A DNA stretch of 64,000 nt from Candidatus Krumholzibacteriota bacterium (GCA_024275485.1 JAJRZA010000036.1:62001-126000); one strand, 5' to 3'. Numbered from the stretch's first letter, positions 8,558-18,001 are shown. The notes: a model not told the origin generated them from the letters alone. Program-made: numbers and translations.

Positions 8558-9802
8558 TTATTCCCGCCCCAAGGCCACAACTGGATCCATCCGGGCCGCC
8601 TTATTGGCAGGGTATATGCCAAAGAACAACCCAATGGAGATGGAAAAAAGAGCCGCACCCACAGTAACCATGGGACTGATGGACAGCGGGAAACGCAAGA
8701 CCTGCGTAACTCCATAAGAAGCCAGATACCCCAGACCAATACCCAACAGCCCTCCGATACCCGTCAATATCCCCGCCTCAATCAGGACCTGAAACAGAAC
8801 CTCTTTCCGCTTCGCCCCCACAGCCATCCGCAGGCCGATTTCCCGGGTCCGCTCCGCCACCGAAATGAGCATGATGTTCATCACCCCGATGCCACCGACC
8901 AACAAACCGATGGACGACAAGACCACCAGCACCATGGCGATGCCTCCGGTAATTTTGTCCACCATGTCGCCATAGGTTTCACTGGCGATGGCGTCGAAAT
9001 CGTTTTCCTGTCCCGGTCTGAGACGGCGCACCTTGCGCATGGTCCCGATGATATTGGAGATAACCTCGTCGACTTCGTAAGCGGGAAGTACCGATACGGC
9101 GATGTTCCGGTCCTCAATCCCCTCGGAAAGACCGTCTTTTTCGAATATGGTCCAGGGCAGGCACACATAATTTTCGCCCATGGCACCAATGATGTGCCCC
9201 CGCTCCTGCATGGTCCCCACAATGCGATAGGGTTTGCCGAAGATGCGAAGAACTTTGCCGATGGGGTCGCGTTTGGGAAACAGATCCTTGGCCGGGCCAT
9301 ATCCCAGCACGCATACGCGCTCCCGCGCCGTGACTTCGGCAGCGGTGAAGAATCGCCCTTCACCAACTTTGATGCTGAACAGGTAAGCAAAATTTTCCGA
9401 CGAGCCAAACGCCTGCACGAAGTTGGTTTTTTCTTCCAGATACTTCAAGACCATTCCCGAGCCGTTGGAGACCTCATAGTCCACCAGCTCCACGCCCTCG
9501 GTGTCCTTCAACACTTGAATACACTCCGGTTTCAATTGTGCACGACGCATCAGTTTTTCGGGATCCTCGCCGCCGATACCACTGTTGCGTGTCACATAGA
9601 TGTAGGGCCTGTTGGACGAAACGATATCGTCCCGAATGCGCTGGCTCAGTCCGCCGACAATGGTGTAGATGGCCAACAACGTCGTCACCCCGATGCTCAC
9701 ACCAAGGATGAGCAACAAACTGCGGGTGCGGTTGTGGGTGATGGTGTGCAGGGCCATTTTAAAAGTATCGACCCAGTGCAGGCTGAGCGATTGTCTACCC
9801 AT
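8558..9802 (-). CDS. MacB/FtsX-type ABC transporter permease (second of a pair)
   Basis: About 414-residue inner-membrane permease of the MacB class. The N-terminal helix (RTRSLLLILGVSIGVTTLLAI) is followed by a roughly 240-residue periplasmic MacB_PCD domain. Three C-terminal helices carry the FtsX motif (GGIGVMNIMLISVAERTREIGLRMAVGAKR) and end 'PANKAARMDPVVALG'. ATG 9802 overlaps the stop of the upstream permease by 8 bases, so the two are translationally coupled. The open frame extends further upstream to 9859, but that stretch only mirrors the upstream gene. Together with the adaptor gene it would form a tripartite exporter. No ATP-binding subunit is encoded beside it, so the ATPase must be supplied elsewhere. 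Substrate unknown. Confidence 0.88.
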   Translation of the reverse strand: MGRQSLSLHWVDTFKMALHTITHNRTRSLLLILGVSIGVTTLLAIYTIVGGLSQRIRDDIVSSNRPYIYVTRNSGIGGEDPEKLMRRAQLKPECIQVLKDTEGVELVDYEVSNGSGMVLKYLEEKTNFVQAFGSSENFAYLFSIKVGEGRFFTAAEVTARERVCVLGYGPAKDLFPKRDPIGKVLRIFGKPYRIVGTMQERGHIIGAMGENYVCLPWTIFEKDGLSEGIEDRNIAVSVLPAYEVDEVISNIIGTMRKVRRLRPGQENDFDAIASETYGDMVDKITGGIAMVLVVLSSIGLLVGGIGVMNIMLISVAERTREIGLRMAVGAKRKEVLFQVLIEAGILTGIGGLLGIGLGYLASYGVTQVLRFPLSISPMVTVGAALFSISIGLFFGIYPANKAARMDPVVALGRE

Positions 9803-11024
9803 GATACAACGCCTCCACGGGATCGAGGCCGGCCGCTTTCCAGGCTGGAAGCGTCCCAAAAACCCCGCCGATTACGAAGGTTGTCACCAGCCCCAGCACG
9901 ATGGACCAACCGGCCACTGCAAAAGGCAGCGGGGAAACGAGGGAAATAACCCAGGCAATCAAAAGCCCGATCAAAATCCCCAACACACCACCCATCAACG
10001 AGAGGGTGATCGCTTCCACCAGGAACTGCCAGAGGATGGATCGACGCGATGCACCGAGAGCCTTGCGCACACCAACTTCCCTGGTACGCTCCGTGACCGA
10101 AACCAGCATGATATTCATCAGGACTATGCCGCCAACCACCAGGCTGATGCCCACCAAAGGCACCAGTGCGGCGTACACGCTTTTGCTCACGGCACTCCAT
10201 ATGGAAAGCAATTGGTCCGATGTCTGAACGGAGAAATCCTGCCGGTCCAGCGGCCGCAGGCGATGGCGCATCCGCATCATGAACACCGCTTCGTCCTTGG
10301 CGGCTTCCAGCCGGTTCAGATCCCGCACAGCCACTTTGATATCCACCGATTCTCCGGAACCAAAAACCTTTTGCCAGGAGGTCAGGGGTATCACCGCGAA
10401 CTGATTGCGATTGTTTCCCACCACCATGGCCCGTTCCTGCACCACCCCGATGACCTTGAAATGTCGCCCGCCGATTTTAACTTCCAGACCAAGAGGGTTG
10501 GCGCGGCGGGGAAAAAGATTCTCGGCTACTTCGGACCCCAGCACCACCACCTGACGGCTTTGGGATACATCCAGCGGCGTAAGATGGCGTCCCAGTATCA
10601 GAGGGAGGTCTTCCATGGTGGTGTAGTCCGAGGTGAGGCCGCGAATGTTCACATTTTTCTGACGGTTGCCACCGGCCCGCATATTGTCGCGACGCGATAC
10701 TACCGCACCCACTGCCCGGGCTTCTTCCAAATTGGCCCTCAGCCAGTCACGGTCCGACAACTCCAGGTCGGGATTGGACAGGCTCTCAAGAAAAGCCTCG
10801 AAATCGGTGAGAAATTGTACTCCGTCGATGCGGGAAATGGTGAAGACATCGGTGCCCTCATCGAGAACCACCGTGGACACATAACGATCAGCTCCATAGA
10901 TCAGCGAAACCACAGCAATCACCGACATGGTCCCGACAATATTTCCGAGAAGGGTCAGAAAGGTGCGCAGTTTGTTACCGCGCAAACTTCCCAAGGCAAT
11001 AAGCACCCCTTCAAAGAGATTCAT
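9795..11024 (-). CDS. MacB/FtsX-type ABC transporter permease (first of a pair)
   Basis: 409-residue permease related to, but clearly different from, its downstream partner. It has one N-terminal helix (LRTFLTLLGNIVGTMSVIAVV), a periplasmic MacB_PCD domain (about residues 50-270) and three C-terminal helices with 'GGIVLMNIMLVSVTERTREVGVRKALGAS', ending 'PAWKAAGLDPVEALYHG'. Its ATG shares one base with the TGA of the adaptor gene (TGATG), a classic coupling arrangement. Two non-identical permeases suggest a heterodimeric exporter. It is likely to work with the adjacent adaptor to move a lipid, peptide or small molecule across the envelope; the substrate cannot be told from sequence. Confidence 0.88.
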   Translation of the reverse strand: MNLFEGVLIALGSLRGNKLRTFLTLLGNIVGTMSVIAVVSLIYGADRYVSTVVLDEGTDVFTISRIDGVQFLTDFEAFLESLSNPDLELSDRDWLRANLEEARAVGAVVSRRDNMRAGGNRQKNVNIRGLTSDYTTMEDLPLILGRHLTPLDVSQSRQVVVLGSEVAENLFPRRANPLGLEVKIGGRHFKVIGVVQERAMVVGNNRNQFAVIPLTSWQKVFGSGESVDIKVAVRDLNRLEAAKDEAVFMMRMRHRLRPLDRQDFSVQTSDQLLSIWSAVSKSVYAALVPLVGISLVVGGIVLMNIMLVSVTERTREVGVRKALGASRRSILWQFLVEAITLSLMGGVLGILIGLLIAWVISLVSPLPFAVAGWSIVLGLVTTFVIGGVFGTLPAWKAAGLDPVEALYHG

Positions 11025-12352
11025 CAGTCACCCGATCGGCCGAAGGAGAAGCCTTTCCTGTTTTTGGCTTCGACAACCACAAAGGCCCCGTCTTTGAGTT
11101 CCCGCAAAATACGGAATGGACCCTTGACCAGTTCCTGCCCCTCTTCCAGCCCTTCAATAATTTCAAAATCATCATCGCCGGCAATGCCGAGCTTAACCGG
11201 AACGAATTTGACGAAATCACCAACCATCAGGAAAACGCCTTCGGTTTCTTCGCGCTCGATTTCAACATCGTCAATTTCGGCATCATCATCAGGTTGGGGC
11301 GTAAAACCATAAGACCCCAGAGTCTCTTCCTGGGATGCGGATAGCTTGCCCTTGAAACGTCGGATATCTTCTTCCTTCAGGGGCCAGTCGCGCACGGTGA
11401 CCGCACCCAGCGGTACCGCCAGGGCTTCATTTCGCCGGGCCACTGTAATTTCCGCCTTGGCCGACAATCCCGGACGAATATTGGGCACCTCATCCTGCAA
11501 GGTGATCTTCACTTCAAAGTCCACGGCTTCAGAGCTGCTGCCCGTGCCTGAGCCCAGCGGGCTGTTGCCGATTTCAGTTACGGTGCCGACAAACTCGTCA
11601 TCGGGAAAAGCATCGATCTTGATGGTGGCCTTCTGGCCCAGAACAACCTTCACCACTTCGGTTTCATCGACCTCCACCCAGGCTTCCATGGTGCCTAGGT
11701 CGGCGATGGTCAACAGCACCGTGCCGGGATTGTTAAGCGTACCCATGATCACGTTCTCACCCTGCTCCACATTCAACCTGGTGATCAGCCCGGACATGGG
11801 TGCGGTGATGGTCACCTTTTCCAAATCGTAATGGGCTTTGGCCAGGTTGGCCTGGTACTGGGAAATACGGTGATGGGCCGCTTCCACCCTGGCAGCCTCC
11901 ACCCTGGAGCTCGTTCGCGCCGAAATCAAATCCTGCTGTGATACCAGCCCTTCGGCGTGCAGATCTTCCGACCGCTTCGCCTCTTCCTGCGCCTTTTCGA
12001 GAGACGCCTGGGCCAGTTGCAACTCCGCCTCGGCGGTCAGGACCGTGGCCTCCAATGCCTGCACAACCGCCCGAAATTCGGTAGGATCGATTTCCATGAG
12101 CAAATCGCCCTCCTGCACACGCCCACCCTCGGCCACCGCCAGATTCAGGATGGTGCCCATGGTGTTGGCGCTGACGTCGACTTTGCGTTTGGGCTGCATG
12201 GTTCCCGAACAGTTCACCAGCGAAGTGAGACTCTTGCGCACAACTTTGCCTTTTTCCACTACGGCGTCCGGCTTTTGCCCTTTCAACAAGGTCCCGGCCA
12301 CAATGCCGCCCATCACAACCACGGCTACAACAATGAGGATGATTTTCTTCAA
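11024..12352 (-). CDS. HlyD/RND-family periplasmic adaptor subunit
   Basis: About 442-residue membrane-fusion protein with an N-terminal anchor (IILIVVAVVVMGGIVAGTLL). A lipoyl half-motif (VNCSGTMQPKRKVDVSANTMGTI) comes next, then a long alpha-hairpin (residues about 85-160, rich in Ala/Glu), the second lipoyl half (ITAPMSGLITRLNVEQGENV), a beta-barrel domain and a membrane-proximal domain with an acidic insertion (PDDDAEIDDVEIEREE). AGGAG, placed across the stop of the Yip1 gene, lies 7 bases before TTG 12352, which is preferred over the TTG at 12373. It would link the two downstream MacB-type permeases to an outer-membrane duct. No duct gene lies in this operon. Confidence 0.88.
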   Translation of the reverse strand: MKKIILIVVAVVVMGGIVAGTLLKGQKPDAVVEKGKVVRKSLTSLVNCSGTMQPKRKVDVSANTMGTILNLAVAEGGRVQEGDLLMEIDPTEFRAVVQALEATVLTAEAELQLAQASLEKAQEEAKRSEDLHAEGLVSQQDLISARTSSRVEAARVEAAHHRISQYQANLAKAHYDLEKVTITAPMSGLITRLNVEQGENVIMGTLNNPGTVLLTIADLGTMEAWVEVDETEVVKVVLGQKATIKIDAFPDDEFVGTVTEIGNSPLGSGTGSSSEAVDFEVKITLQDEVPNIRPGLSAKAEITVARRNEALAVPLGAVTVRDWPLKEEDIRRFKGKLSASQEETLGSYGFTPQPDDDAEIDDVEIEREETEGVFLMVGDFVKFVPVKLGIAGDDDFEIIEGLEEGQELVKGPFRILRELKDGAFVVVEAKNRKGFSFGRSGD

Positions 12353-12362
12353 GACAACACTC

Positions 12363-13097
12363 CTATAGTCCAAGCATGAGCCGAAATCCGGCCGTGACCG
12401 CAGTGATTAGAACCCAGGGCATGAAAACGGACAAGCTCGCCGGGGAACGATCCAACTTGAATACTTTTCCAAAGCCGATGACAACCACCACCAGCCCCCA
12501 CAAAATGGTGACATCGGCAAAAGAATCCAACAGGATGAAAAAGAAAGACCCCACGGATTCAACAGGCAGGAAAACCGCCGGGCTCAGGGTAATGCGGGCA
12601 AACTCACCCGTGTTGAGAACCAGGACCAACTTCACCAGGGTTCCCAATCCATAGGGTATCAGGGCCGCCCAGTGCACAATGCCCAGGGCCTGCGAAAAAC
12701 TGCCTTTGCCTCCAGCCATCTTGGCAAAAAAGCCCAGGACCAGGCTGAAGACAAGAGTACCCCCCCAGCTGTTCATGCCCGAGCTGATGACCGATGAAAA
12801 TTTGCTGCCCTCACCCGAACCCACGGAATTTTCCAGTTTATCCAGAAAGTCCTTTTCACTGACCAGGGAATTCAATGCCGAAGAGTGGGACCGTCCACGA
12901 TACTCCTCCAGAAGAACCGGCCCTTCCCAGGTTGTGGCCACTCCATTGATGACCACGATCAGCAGTCCGGCCATCCACCAGCGGGGCCAACGACCCACAT
13001 TTTTCATCAAACGGCCTGGCCTGGCAAACAGGTCCCAGAGGCGCTGAGGCAGAAAATCAGGTTCTTCAACCGTGGTGGTGGTCTCGTCAATACTCAA
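12363..13097 (-). CDS. Yip1-family multi-pass membrane protein
   Basis: 244-residue membrane protein. The N-terminal 'LPQRLWDLFARPGRLMKNVGR' resembles the opening of bacterial YIP1-domain proteins ('...F.sP.~f..l...P.w'). It is followed by about five hydrophobic helices, with a Gly/Ser-rich soluble loop between the first two (residues about 62-105). Bacterial Yip1 proteins have no settled function but recur beside envelope transporters. Its TTG start overlaps the TGA of the KARI-like gene (TTGA), and the adaptor's ribosome site lies in its own stop region, so it sits inside one translationally coupled operon. It may help assemble or regulate the exporter (inference). Confidence 0.72.
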   Translation of the reverse strand: MSIDETTTTVEEPDFLPQRLWDLFARPGRLMKNVGRWPRWWMAGLLIVVINGVATTWEGPVLLEEYRGRSHSSALNSLVSEKDFLDKLENSVGSGEGSKFSSVISSGMNSWGGTLVFSLVLGFFAKMAGGKGSFSQALGIVHWAALIPYGLGTLVKLVLVLNTGEFARITLSPAVFLPVESVGSFFFILLDSFADVTILWGLVVVVIGFGKVFKLDRSPASLSVFMPWVLITAVTAGFRLMLGL

Positions 13098-14125
13098 GAT
13101 GACGATCTTTCATTGGGATGCAATCTAGGCAGAACCCGCCGTCCTGCTGCAGCCAAGGGCGATGCTGCCTCTTTGTCAGCCAAGGCTGCGGTACCCTGGC
13201 GAGGGTCATTGTGCCGGGCCAGAAATTCCCTGGCGAACTGGCCGGATTCGATTTCACTCAGAATTGCCCGCATATTTTCCCGCACATCTTCGCTGATGAC
13301 CCGTCGTCCCCGGGTCAGACCACCGTAGGCCGCAGTCCCGCTGATGCACCGGCGCATGCCGTCGACTCCATGCCGATGCAAAAGATCGGTGATCAGTTTC
13401 AGCTCGTGGACGCACTCGAAATATGCATTTTCTTCTCCATAACCACCCTCGACCATGATCTCAAAGGCGGCTTTTACCAGTTCGATCACTCCACCACAAA
13501 GCACAACCTGTTCGCCAAACTGATCGCTGATGCATTCCTGGCGAAAGGTCGTCACAAAACCACCACCCACCAGGCACCCCACGGCCTTGGCATAGGATGC
13601 AGCCAGATCCCAGGTTTCCGGTGGTGATGAATCCGTCACCGCCAACAGACCAGGCAATCCACCACCGACCGCGAAGCCGTCCAGCAGCATATCGCCCTGG
13701 CCTTTGGGCGCGACCAAAAAACACGGTCCCGACCATTGGATCTGATCGAATGCAATGGCAAAACCGTGGGCCAGACCCACAATACTGTCCGGCTTCAGGA
13801 CTGGTTTGATTTCATCGGCAAAAACCTCCGCCACGACCTCGTCAGGCAGCATGAGCATGACGATATCGGCGGCAAGGGCAGCTTCAGCCACTGAAAGCAC
13901 TGTCATGCCTTCACTTCGAGCTCGATCACCGCTGACTGACTGTTCGCGGCTGCCCACCACAACCTGCACACCTGAGCGACGCAGATTCAGGGCCTGGGCC
14001 CGGCCCATGGTGCCGTAGCCGATGATCGCCACAGTCAATGGGGCCAGGGGCTCACCATGGACCTGGTCGGCCTCGACCACCGTGCCGGCAGGAGGCGGGT
14101 ATTGCGCAAAAAACTTATGCTTCAT
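13094..14125 (-). CDS. Divergent ketol-acid reductoisomerase (IlvC-like)
   Basis: 343-residue protein of the class I ketol-acid reductoisomerase family, which converts acetolactate-type substrates with NADPH and Mg2+ in branched-chain amino acid synthesis. The Rossmann motif 'AIIGYGTMGRAQALNLRRSG' (residue 34 on), 'LPDEV', 'AHGFAIAFDQI', the catalytic Lys in 'VAPKGQG', metal ligands in 'DQFGEQ' and 'AYFECVHELKLITDLL' are all kept. Departures from the usual family: KGQG instead of KGPG, FRQECISDQFGEQ instead of FKEETETDLFGEQ, ISGTAAYGG instead of ISDTAEYGD. No ilvBN, ilvD or leu genes are near; it instead heads an exporter operon. A leaderless promoter directly precedes ATG 14125. It could be a housekeeping IlvC or a paralogue acting on another 2-hydroxy-3-oxo acid. 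Confidence 0.8.
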   Translation of the reverse strand: MKHKFFAQYPPPAGTVVEADQVHGEPLAPLTVAIIGYGTMGRAQALNLRRSGVQVVVGSREQSVSGDRARSEGMTVLSVAEAALAADIVMLMLPDEVVAEVFADEIKPVLKPDSIVGLAHGFAIAFDQIQWSGPCFLVAPKGQGDMLLDGFAVGGGLPGLLAVTDSSPPETWDLAASYAKAVGCLVGGGFVTTFRQECISDQFGEQVVLCGGVIELVKAAFEIMVEGGYGEENAYFECVHELKLITDLLHRHGVDGMRRCISGTAAYGGLTRGRRVISEDVRENMRAILSEIESGQFAREFLARHNDPRQGTAALADKEAASPLAAAGRRVLPRLHPNERSSS

Positions 14126-14131
14126 ACAGCG

Positions 14132-14160
14132 AGAATACCGGGGTTGGGCCTTCTTGACAA
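14132..14160 (-). promoter_or_regulatory. Putative sigma-70 promoter of the KARI-like/exporter operon (leaderless)
   Basis: On the minus strand TTGTCA (14160-14155) and TATTCT (14137-14132) are separated by exactly 17 bases. The -10 box ends 6 bases before ATG 14125, so transcription would begin at or next to the start codon. No ribosome site precedes the gene, which fits a leaderless mRNA. The -35 overlaps the -35 of the opposite tRNA promoter. Confidence 0.6.
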
Positions 14161-14180
14161 GGAAGGGCTGATAGTATAAA
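14154..14180 (+). promoter_or_regulatory. Putative sigma-70 promoter of the tRNA gene
   Basis: Consensus TTGACA at 14154-14159 and TATAAA at 14175-14180, 15 bases apart (16 if read as ATAAAT), lie 48 bases upstream of the tRNA. It shares five bases with the -35 box of the divergent promoter, so the two should exclude each other. Confidence 0.6.
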
Positions 14181-14227
14181 TTGCTTGCCTGTCCGGAAAA
14201 AAAACCTGGCCGAAAAAAAATATTGGT

Positions 14228-14304
14228 GGCGGCTTAGCTCAGTTGGTTAGAGCATCGGAATCATAATCCGAGTGTCTGGGGTTCAAATCCCTGAGCCGCT
14301 ACCA
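14228..14304 (+). tRNA. tRNA with CAU anticodon, probably elongator tRNA-Met
   Basis: 77-base cloverleaf. Acceptor GGCGGCT pairs with AGCCGCT (first pair G-U). D arm GCTC/GAGC with loop AGTTGGTTA, anticodon stem TCGGA/TCCGA with loop ATCATAA (anticodon CAT), T arm TGGGG/CCCTG region with TTCAAAT loop, discriminator A, and encoded CCA at 14302-14304. A run of seven T follows directly and may end transcription. CAU can be Met (elongator), initiator or Ile2. The acceptor and D-loop do not look like initiator. Ile2 cannot be excluded, and tilS, which modifies tRNA-Ile2(CAU), is the very next gene. Confidence 0.92.
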
Positions 14305-14368
14305 TTTTTTTGTATCCCGCATTTTTGCACCCTCCAACCTTTGGAGGCACTCCCTGTCCAGATCGCCC

Positions 14369-15814
14369 ATGACAAAACTTGTGCTGTCTCGCCTGGACGA
14401 GTTGACTCGTCAGGCTTGCCCCGGTGTGACTGAACCCGGATTGCTGGTCGGTCTTTCCGGAGGGCCGGATTCGGTCGCCCTGCTGCGGATGGCCAAAGCC
14501 TGGGCAGACCAACGCAAGCGCCCCCTTGTCGCCGCCCATCTCAATCACCGTCTGCGGGGCGATCAAGCCGACGCCGATGCCGTGTTCTGCTCTGATTTGT
14601 GCCGGCAATTGTCTATCAAGCTCATTGTTCTTTGCGAAGATCCCCGCCCCCTGGCCCGCAGCCGCGGTGCCGGCATCGAAGAGGCCTCCCGAATCCTGCG
14701 ACACGATTTTTTTCGCAAAATCCTGGCTGAAAATAACGATCTGCACTGCACAGCCACCGGACACCATCACGACGACCAGGTGGAAACCGTGATCATGCGC
14801 CTGTTCCGGGGCACCGGGCCCGACGGCATGGCAGGCATCCGCCCTGTGGCGGGGTCCGTTATTCATCCCCTGCTCCATTTGTCCCGCAGTGAGATCCTGG
14901 CCTGGTTGGAAAAAAGCAACCAGCCATGGCGTTCGGATCCCAGCAATCTTGATGGCGACAACAGCCGCAGCCGCATTCGCCGAGAGCTCATGCCCGTGAT
15001 CCGATCCATCTTTGGCAACGGCGCCACTTCCGGTCCCGCCCGTTTGGCAGGGCTATGGGAAAACGACCTGGACTTTCTGGAACAATCCGCCCAACAGGCC
15101 CTTTCAGCCCTGACCGACGATCAAACCGGAACAGCAACCCTGCCGGTGGATCAATTGCGCAATTTGCACCCGGCCATGGCCGGCCGCCTTCTTCGTCTTT
15201 GGCTGACTTGCCACAAGCTTGTCGATCCGGCCAGACTCGAATCCGTGCACCTGATGAATATTCAGGCCTGGCTGCGGGAAGGTACTAGTGGAACCACTCT
15301 GGATCTGCCCGGAGGTTGTCGCTTGAAACGGGATTTCAACCTTTTGAGTGCCGAAGAAACCAGTGCTGAGACGGCTCCCATGCAGAATGCCGGTGATTTT
15401 CGTATTTTGGTGGCGAGCATCAGGGGTCCTGAAGATCCTGCCTCCTTCGGCCGGTCTGAAGGCCACGGAAGCCCCTGTGGAAAGGAATCCTGGAAATTGA
15501 CCTGCCCCTCGAACGTCCTGCATGGCAACCTGAAGGTACGAAACTGGCGGCAAGGTGACCGGATTCAGCCTTTTGGGCTGGACGGAAGCCATAAGCTGAG
15601 CGATCTTTTCCGTGAACAACGTCTACCCGCATCCGAACGCTCCGGAGTGCTGGTTGTTGAAGACGACACCGGGATCCTCTGGACAGTGGGTCTGGCCCGT
15701 GCCGAGCGAACCCGATTGTTGCAACCTGGGCAACCCGCCGTTATCATCACGGTTGCTCCCCGGGGGACCGGCATCCAGAACAAAGATACAGACAACCATA
15801 CGGGCAATGATTAA
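14369..15814 (+). CDS. tilS: tRNA(Ile)-lysidine synthase TilS
   Basis: 481-residue cytoplasmic enzyme that turns C34 of tRNA-Ile2(CAU) into lysidine so that it reads AUA. The PP-loop ATP site (SGGPDS, residues 30-35) is intact. '[19 protein letters not shown]', '[14 protein letters not shown]' and '[29 protein letters not shown]' are the standard TilS N-domain motifs. A substrate-binding middle region and the TilS C-terminal domain ([27 protein letters not shown]) complete it. Length is normal. The gene lies 64 bases after the tRNA-CAU gene and runs into the ftsH region. Essential in almost all bacteria. Confidence 0.95.
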   Translation: MTKLVLSRLDELTRQACPGVTEPGLLVGLSGGPDSVALLRMAKAWADQRKRPLVAAHLNHRLRGDQADADAVFCSDLCRQLSIKLIVLCEDPRPLARSRGAGIEEASRILRHDFFRKILAENNDLHCTATGHHHDDQVETVIMRLFRGTGPDGMAGIRPVAGSVIHPLLHLSRSEILAWLEKSNQPWRSDPSNLDGDNSRSRIRRELMPVIRSIFGNGATSGPARLAGLWENDLDFLEQSAQQALSALTDDQTGTATLPVDQLRNLHPAMAGRLLRLWLTCHKLVDPARLESVHLMNIQAWLREGTSGTTLDLPGGCRLKRDFNLLSAEETSAETAPMQNAGDFRILVASIRGPEDPASFGRSEGHGSPCGKESWKLTCPSNVLHGNLKVRNWRQGDRIQPFGLDGSHKLSDLFREQRLPASERSGVLVVEDDTGILWTVGLARAERTRLLQPGQPAVIITVAPRGTGIQNKDTDNHTGND

Positions 15815-15866
15815 TCAGTCATCAAAACAATCGGTCATCTGCAAACCAAAAGGGATACCCAGCGAA

Positions 15867-17957
15867 ATGAGCTCCAAGCAGCCACGCAAGCCGAACAAAC
15901 CATCCAAACAACCTCAAAAAGGTGTCAACTTCAACCAGATTCCCGGCAAAACCGCGGGTTTCTGGGTGCTCATCATGTTGGTCGTCTTTTTGGTCTACAG
16001 CACTATCAGCAGCAGCCATCAGGCTGTGCACGAGTTGACCCAGAATGTATTCCTGGAACAAGTTGCCCTGGGCAATATTCGTTCGGTGACCAAAACCACC
16101 CTGGATATCAACGGTGAGTTGAATGAGAAGACAACTCTCATAGTCAAGGACGGCACCGAGCAGGTTGTGGATCGCTTCTACACCCGGTTGTGGAGCGATG
16201 AACCAGGTCTGTCACAGCTGATCATGGACAGCAACCCCGGAGTGGTGCTGACCGGCGAGCGCACCAAGACCAATTGGTGGGCGCACTTCCTCATGTATTA
16301 CCTGCCTTTCCTTTTGATCCTGCTGCTTTGGCTATTCTTCCTGCGCCAGATGCAGGGCGGCGGCAACGAGGCTTTCAGCTTTGGCAAGAGCAAGGCCAAG
16401 ATGTTCAACATGGACGAACCCGAAATCACCTTCGAGGACGTCGCTGGTTGCGACGAAGCCAAATACGAGCTGCAGGAGATCATCGACTTTTTGCGTTCCC
16501 CGCAAAAGTTTCAGCGTCTGGGCGGACGCATCCCCAAGGGTGCCCTGCTGGTGGGCGCGCCAGGGACGGGCAAGACCCTTCTCGGGCGGGCCGTGGCCGG
16601 AGAAGCCGGTGTGCCTTTCTTCAGCATGAGTGGTTCCGATTTTGTCGAGATGTTCGTTGGCGTGGGTGCCAGTCGTGTACGTGATCTGTTCGATCAGGGC
16701 AAGAAGCACGCCCCGTGCATCATTTTTATTGATGAGATCGATGCCGTGGGCCGTCATCGTGGCGCCGGTCTCGGTGGTGGTCACGACGAGCGTGAGCAGA
16801 CGTTGAACCAGCTGCTGGTGGAAATGGACGGCTTTGAGAGCAACGAAGGCGTGATCCTGGTGGCGGCCACCAACCGTCCCGACGTCTTGGACCCGGCCCT
16901 GTTGAGGCCCGGTCGTTTTGACCGCCAGATCGTCGTTGATATGCCCGACATGGTGGGTCGCGAAGCCATCCTGAAGGTGCACATGAAAAAGGTGCGCCTC
17001 CATGAGGAAGTATCGGCCAAAACCATCGCCAAGGGCACTCCCGGCATGGCTGGTGCCGACCTGGAAAACCTGGTCAATGAGGCAGCCCTGTTGGCGGCCC
17101 GCAAGGACCACGACTCCGTCACCATGGTCGACTTTGAAGATGCCAAGGAAAAGGTCATGCTCGGCCCCGAGCGCCGCAGCCGCGTCTTCACGGAAAAAGT
17201 CAAAAAGGAAACCGCTTACCACGAAGCAGGACACGCCGTGGTGGCCTTCCGCTGCATAGAGTCCGATCCTGTCCACAAGGTGACGATCATCCCCCGCGGC
17301 CAGGCCCTTGGCTTGACCTTCACCCTGCCCAAGGAAGACCAATACACCCAGGACGAGCAAATGCTGCTGGATCGGATTTGTGTTGCTTTGGGTGGCCGTG
17401 TTGCCGAGGAAATTTTCCTGGGTAAAATCGGCTCTGGTGCCTATTCGGACATCCGCTCGGTGACCAGCATTGCCCGCTCCATGGTCACACGCCTGGGCAT
17501 GAGTAAAAAAATGGGCCCCATCTCCTACGAAGAAGGCGGTGGACAGGTATTCCTGGGCCGCGATTTCGGTCGCCAACCCACCACCAGCCAGAAAACCCTG
17601 GAGGACATCGACACCGAGATTTACCGCATTGTTGATGAGCAGTTGGACCGGGCCCGCAAAATTCTGAAAGAAGACCGTGAGCTGGTCGAATTGTTGACCG
17701 CGGCCCTGCTCGAACGCGAGACCGTCGACGCCGAAGAATTCGAAATGCTGATGAAGGGCGAAGAATTGCCGACACCCGAGTTGGAAATCGATCATTCCAC
17801 CGGCAACGATGATGCCGACGCTGACGATACCAACAGTGACGCGTCGGTTGAAGGCCGCGGTGATGACGATGGCGACAAGGAAGCGAATCCATCGACGGAG
17901 GATAACCCGGAAAGTCCGGATGACCCGGACAAGAGTTCCCCCCGGGGGGGAAATTGA
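15867..17957 (+). CDS. ftsH: ATP-dependent zinc metalloprotease FtsH
   Basis: About 696-residue membrane AAA+ protease that degrades damaged membrane proteins and short-lived regulators. It has two helices ([40 protein letters not shown]) with a periplasmic domain between them, Walker A GAPGTGKT (near 230), Walker B '[11 protein letters not shown]', pore-loop region '[14 protein letters not shown]', SRH '[18 protein letters not shown]' and zinc site HEAGH (near 452). The C-terminal tail is strongly acidic ([11 protein letters not shown]) and probably disordered. An ATG at 15807 overlapping tilS is also in frame. ATG 15867 is preferred because AAAAGGGA precedes it and it leaves a normal-length N-terminus, but this is uncertain. 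Confidence 0.93.
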   Translation: MSSKQPRKPNKPSKQPQKGVNFNQIPGKTAGFWVLIMLVVFLVYSTISSSHQAVHELTQNVFLEQVALGNIRSVTKTTLDINGELNEKTTLIVKDGTEQVVDRFYTRLWSDEPGLSQLIMDSNPGVVLTGERTKTNWWAHFLMYYLPFLLILLLWLFFLRQMQGGGNEAFSFGKSKAKMFNMDEPEITFEDVAGCDEAKYELQEIIDFLRSPQKFQRLGGRIPKGALLVGAPGTGKTLLGRAVAGEAGVPFFSMSGSDFVEMFVGVGASRVRDLFDQGKKHAPCIIFIDEIDAVGRHRGAGLGGGHDEREQTLNQLLVEMDGFESNEGVILVAATNRPDVLDPALLRPGRFDRQIVVDMPDMVGREAILKVHMKKVRLHEEVSAKTIAKGTPGMAGADLENLVNEAALLAARKDHDSVTMVDFEDAKEKVMLGPERRSRVFTEKVKKETAYHEAGHAVVAFRCIESDPVHKVTIIPRGQALGLTFTLPKEDQYTQDEQMLLDRICVALGGRVAEEIFLGKIGSGAYSDIRSVTSIARSMVTRLGMSKKMGPISYEEGGGQVFLGRDFGRQPTTSQKTLEDIDTEIYRIVDEQLDRARKILKEDRELVELLTAALLERETVDAEEFEMLMKGEELPTPELEIDHSTGNDDADADDTNSDASVEGRGDDDGDKEANPSTEDNPESPDDPDKSSPRGGN

Positions 17958-17974
17958 CTTCACCGAGCGAAACC

Positions 17975-18001
17975 AAAGGGCCCTGCGAGGGGCCCTTTTT
18001 T
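17975..18001 (+). terminator. Rho-independent terminator between ftsH and folP
   Basis: AAAGGGCCC (17975-17983) pairs with GGGCCCTTT (17990-17998), loop TGCGAG, followed by a T run to 18001. It lies 18 bases after the ftsH stop and rules out a folP start upstream of it. Confidence 0.85.

Noticed and set aside
14261-14878. Minus-strand ORF ending '...VAAQGFEPQTLGL'
   Set aside because: It runs antisense through tilS and into the tRNA gene. 'GFEPQT' is the well-known translation of an antisense T-arm, not a protein.
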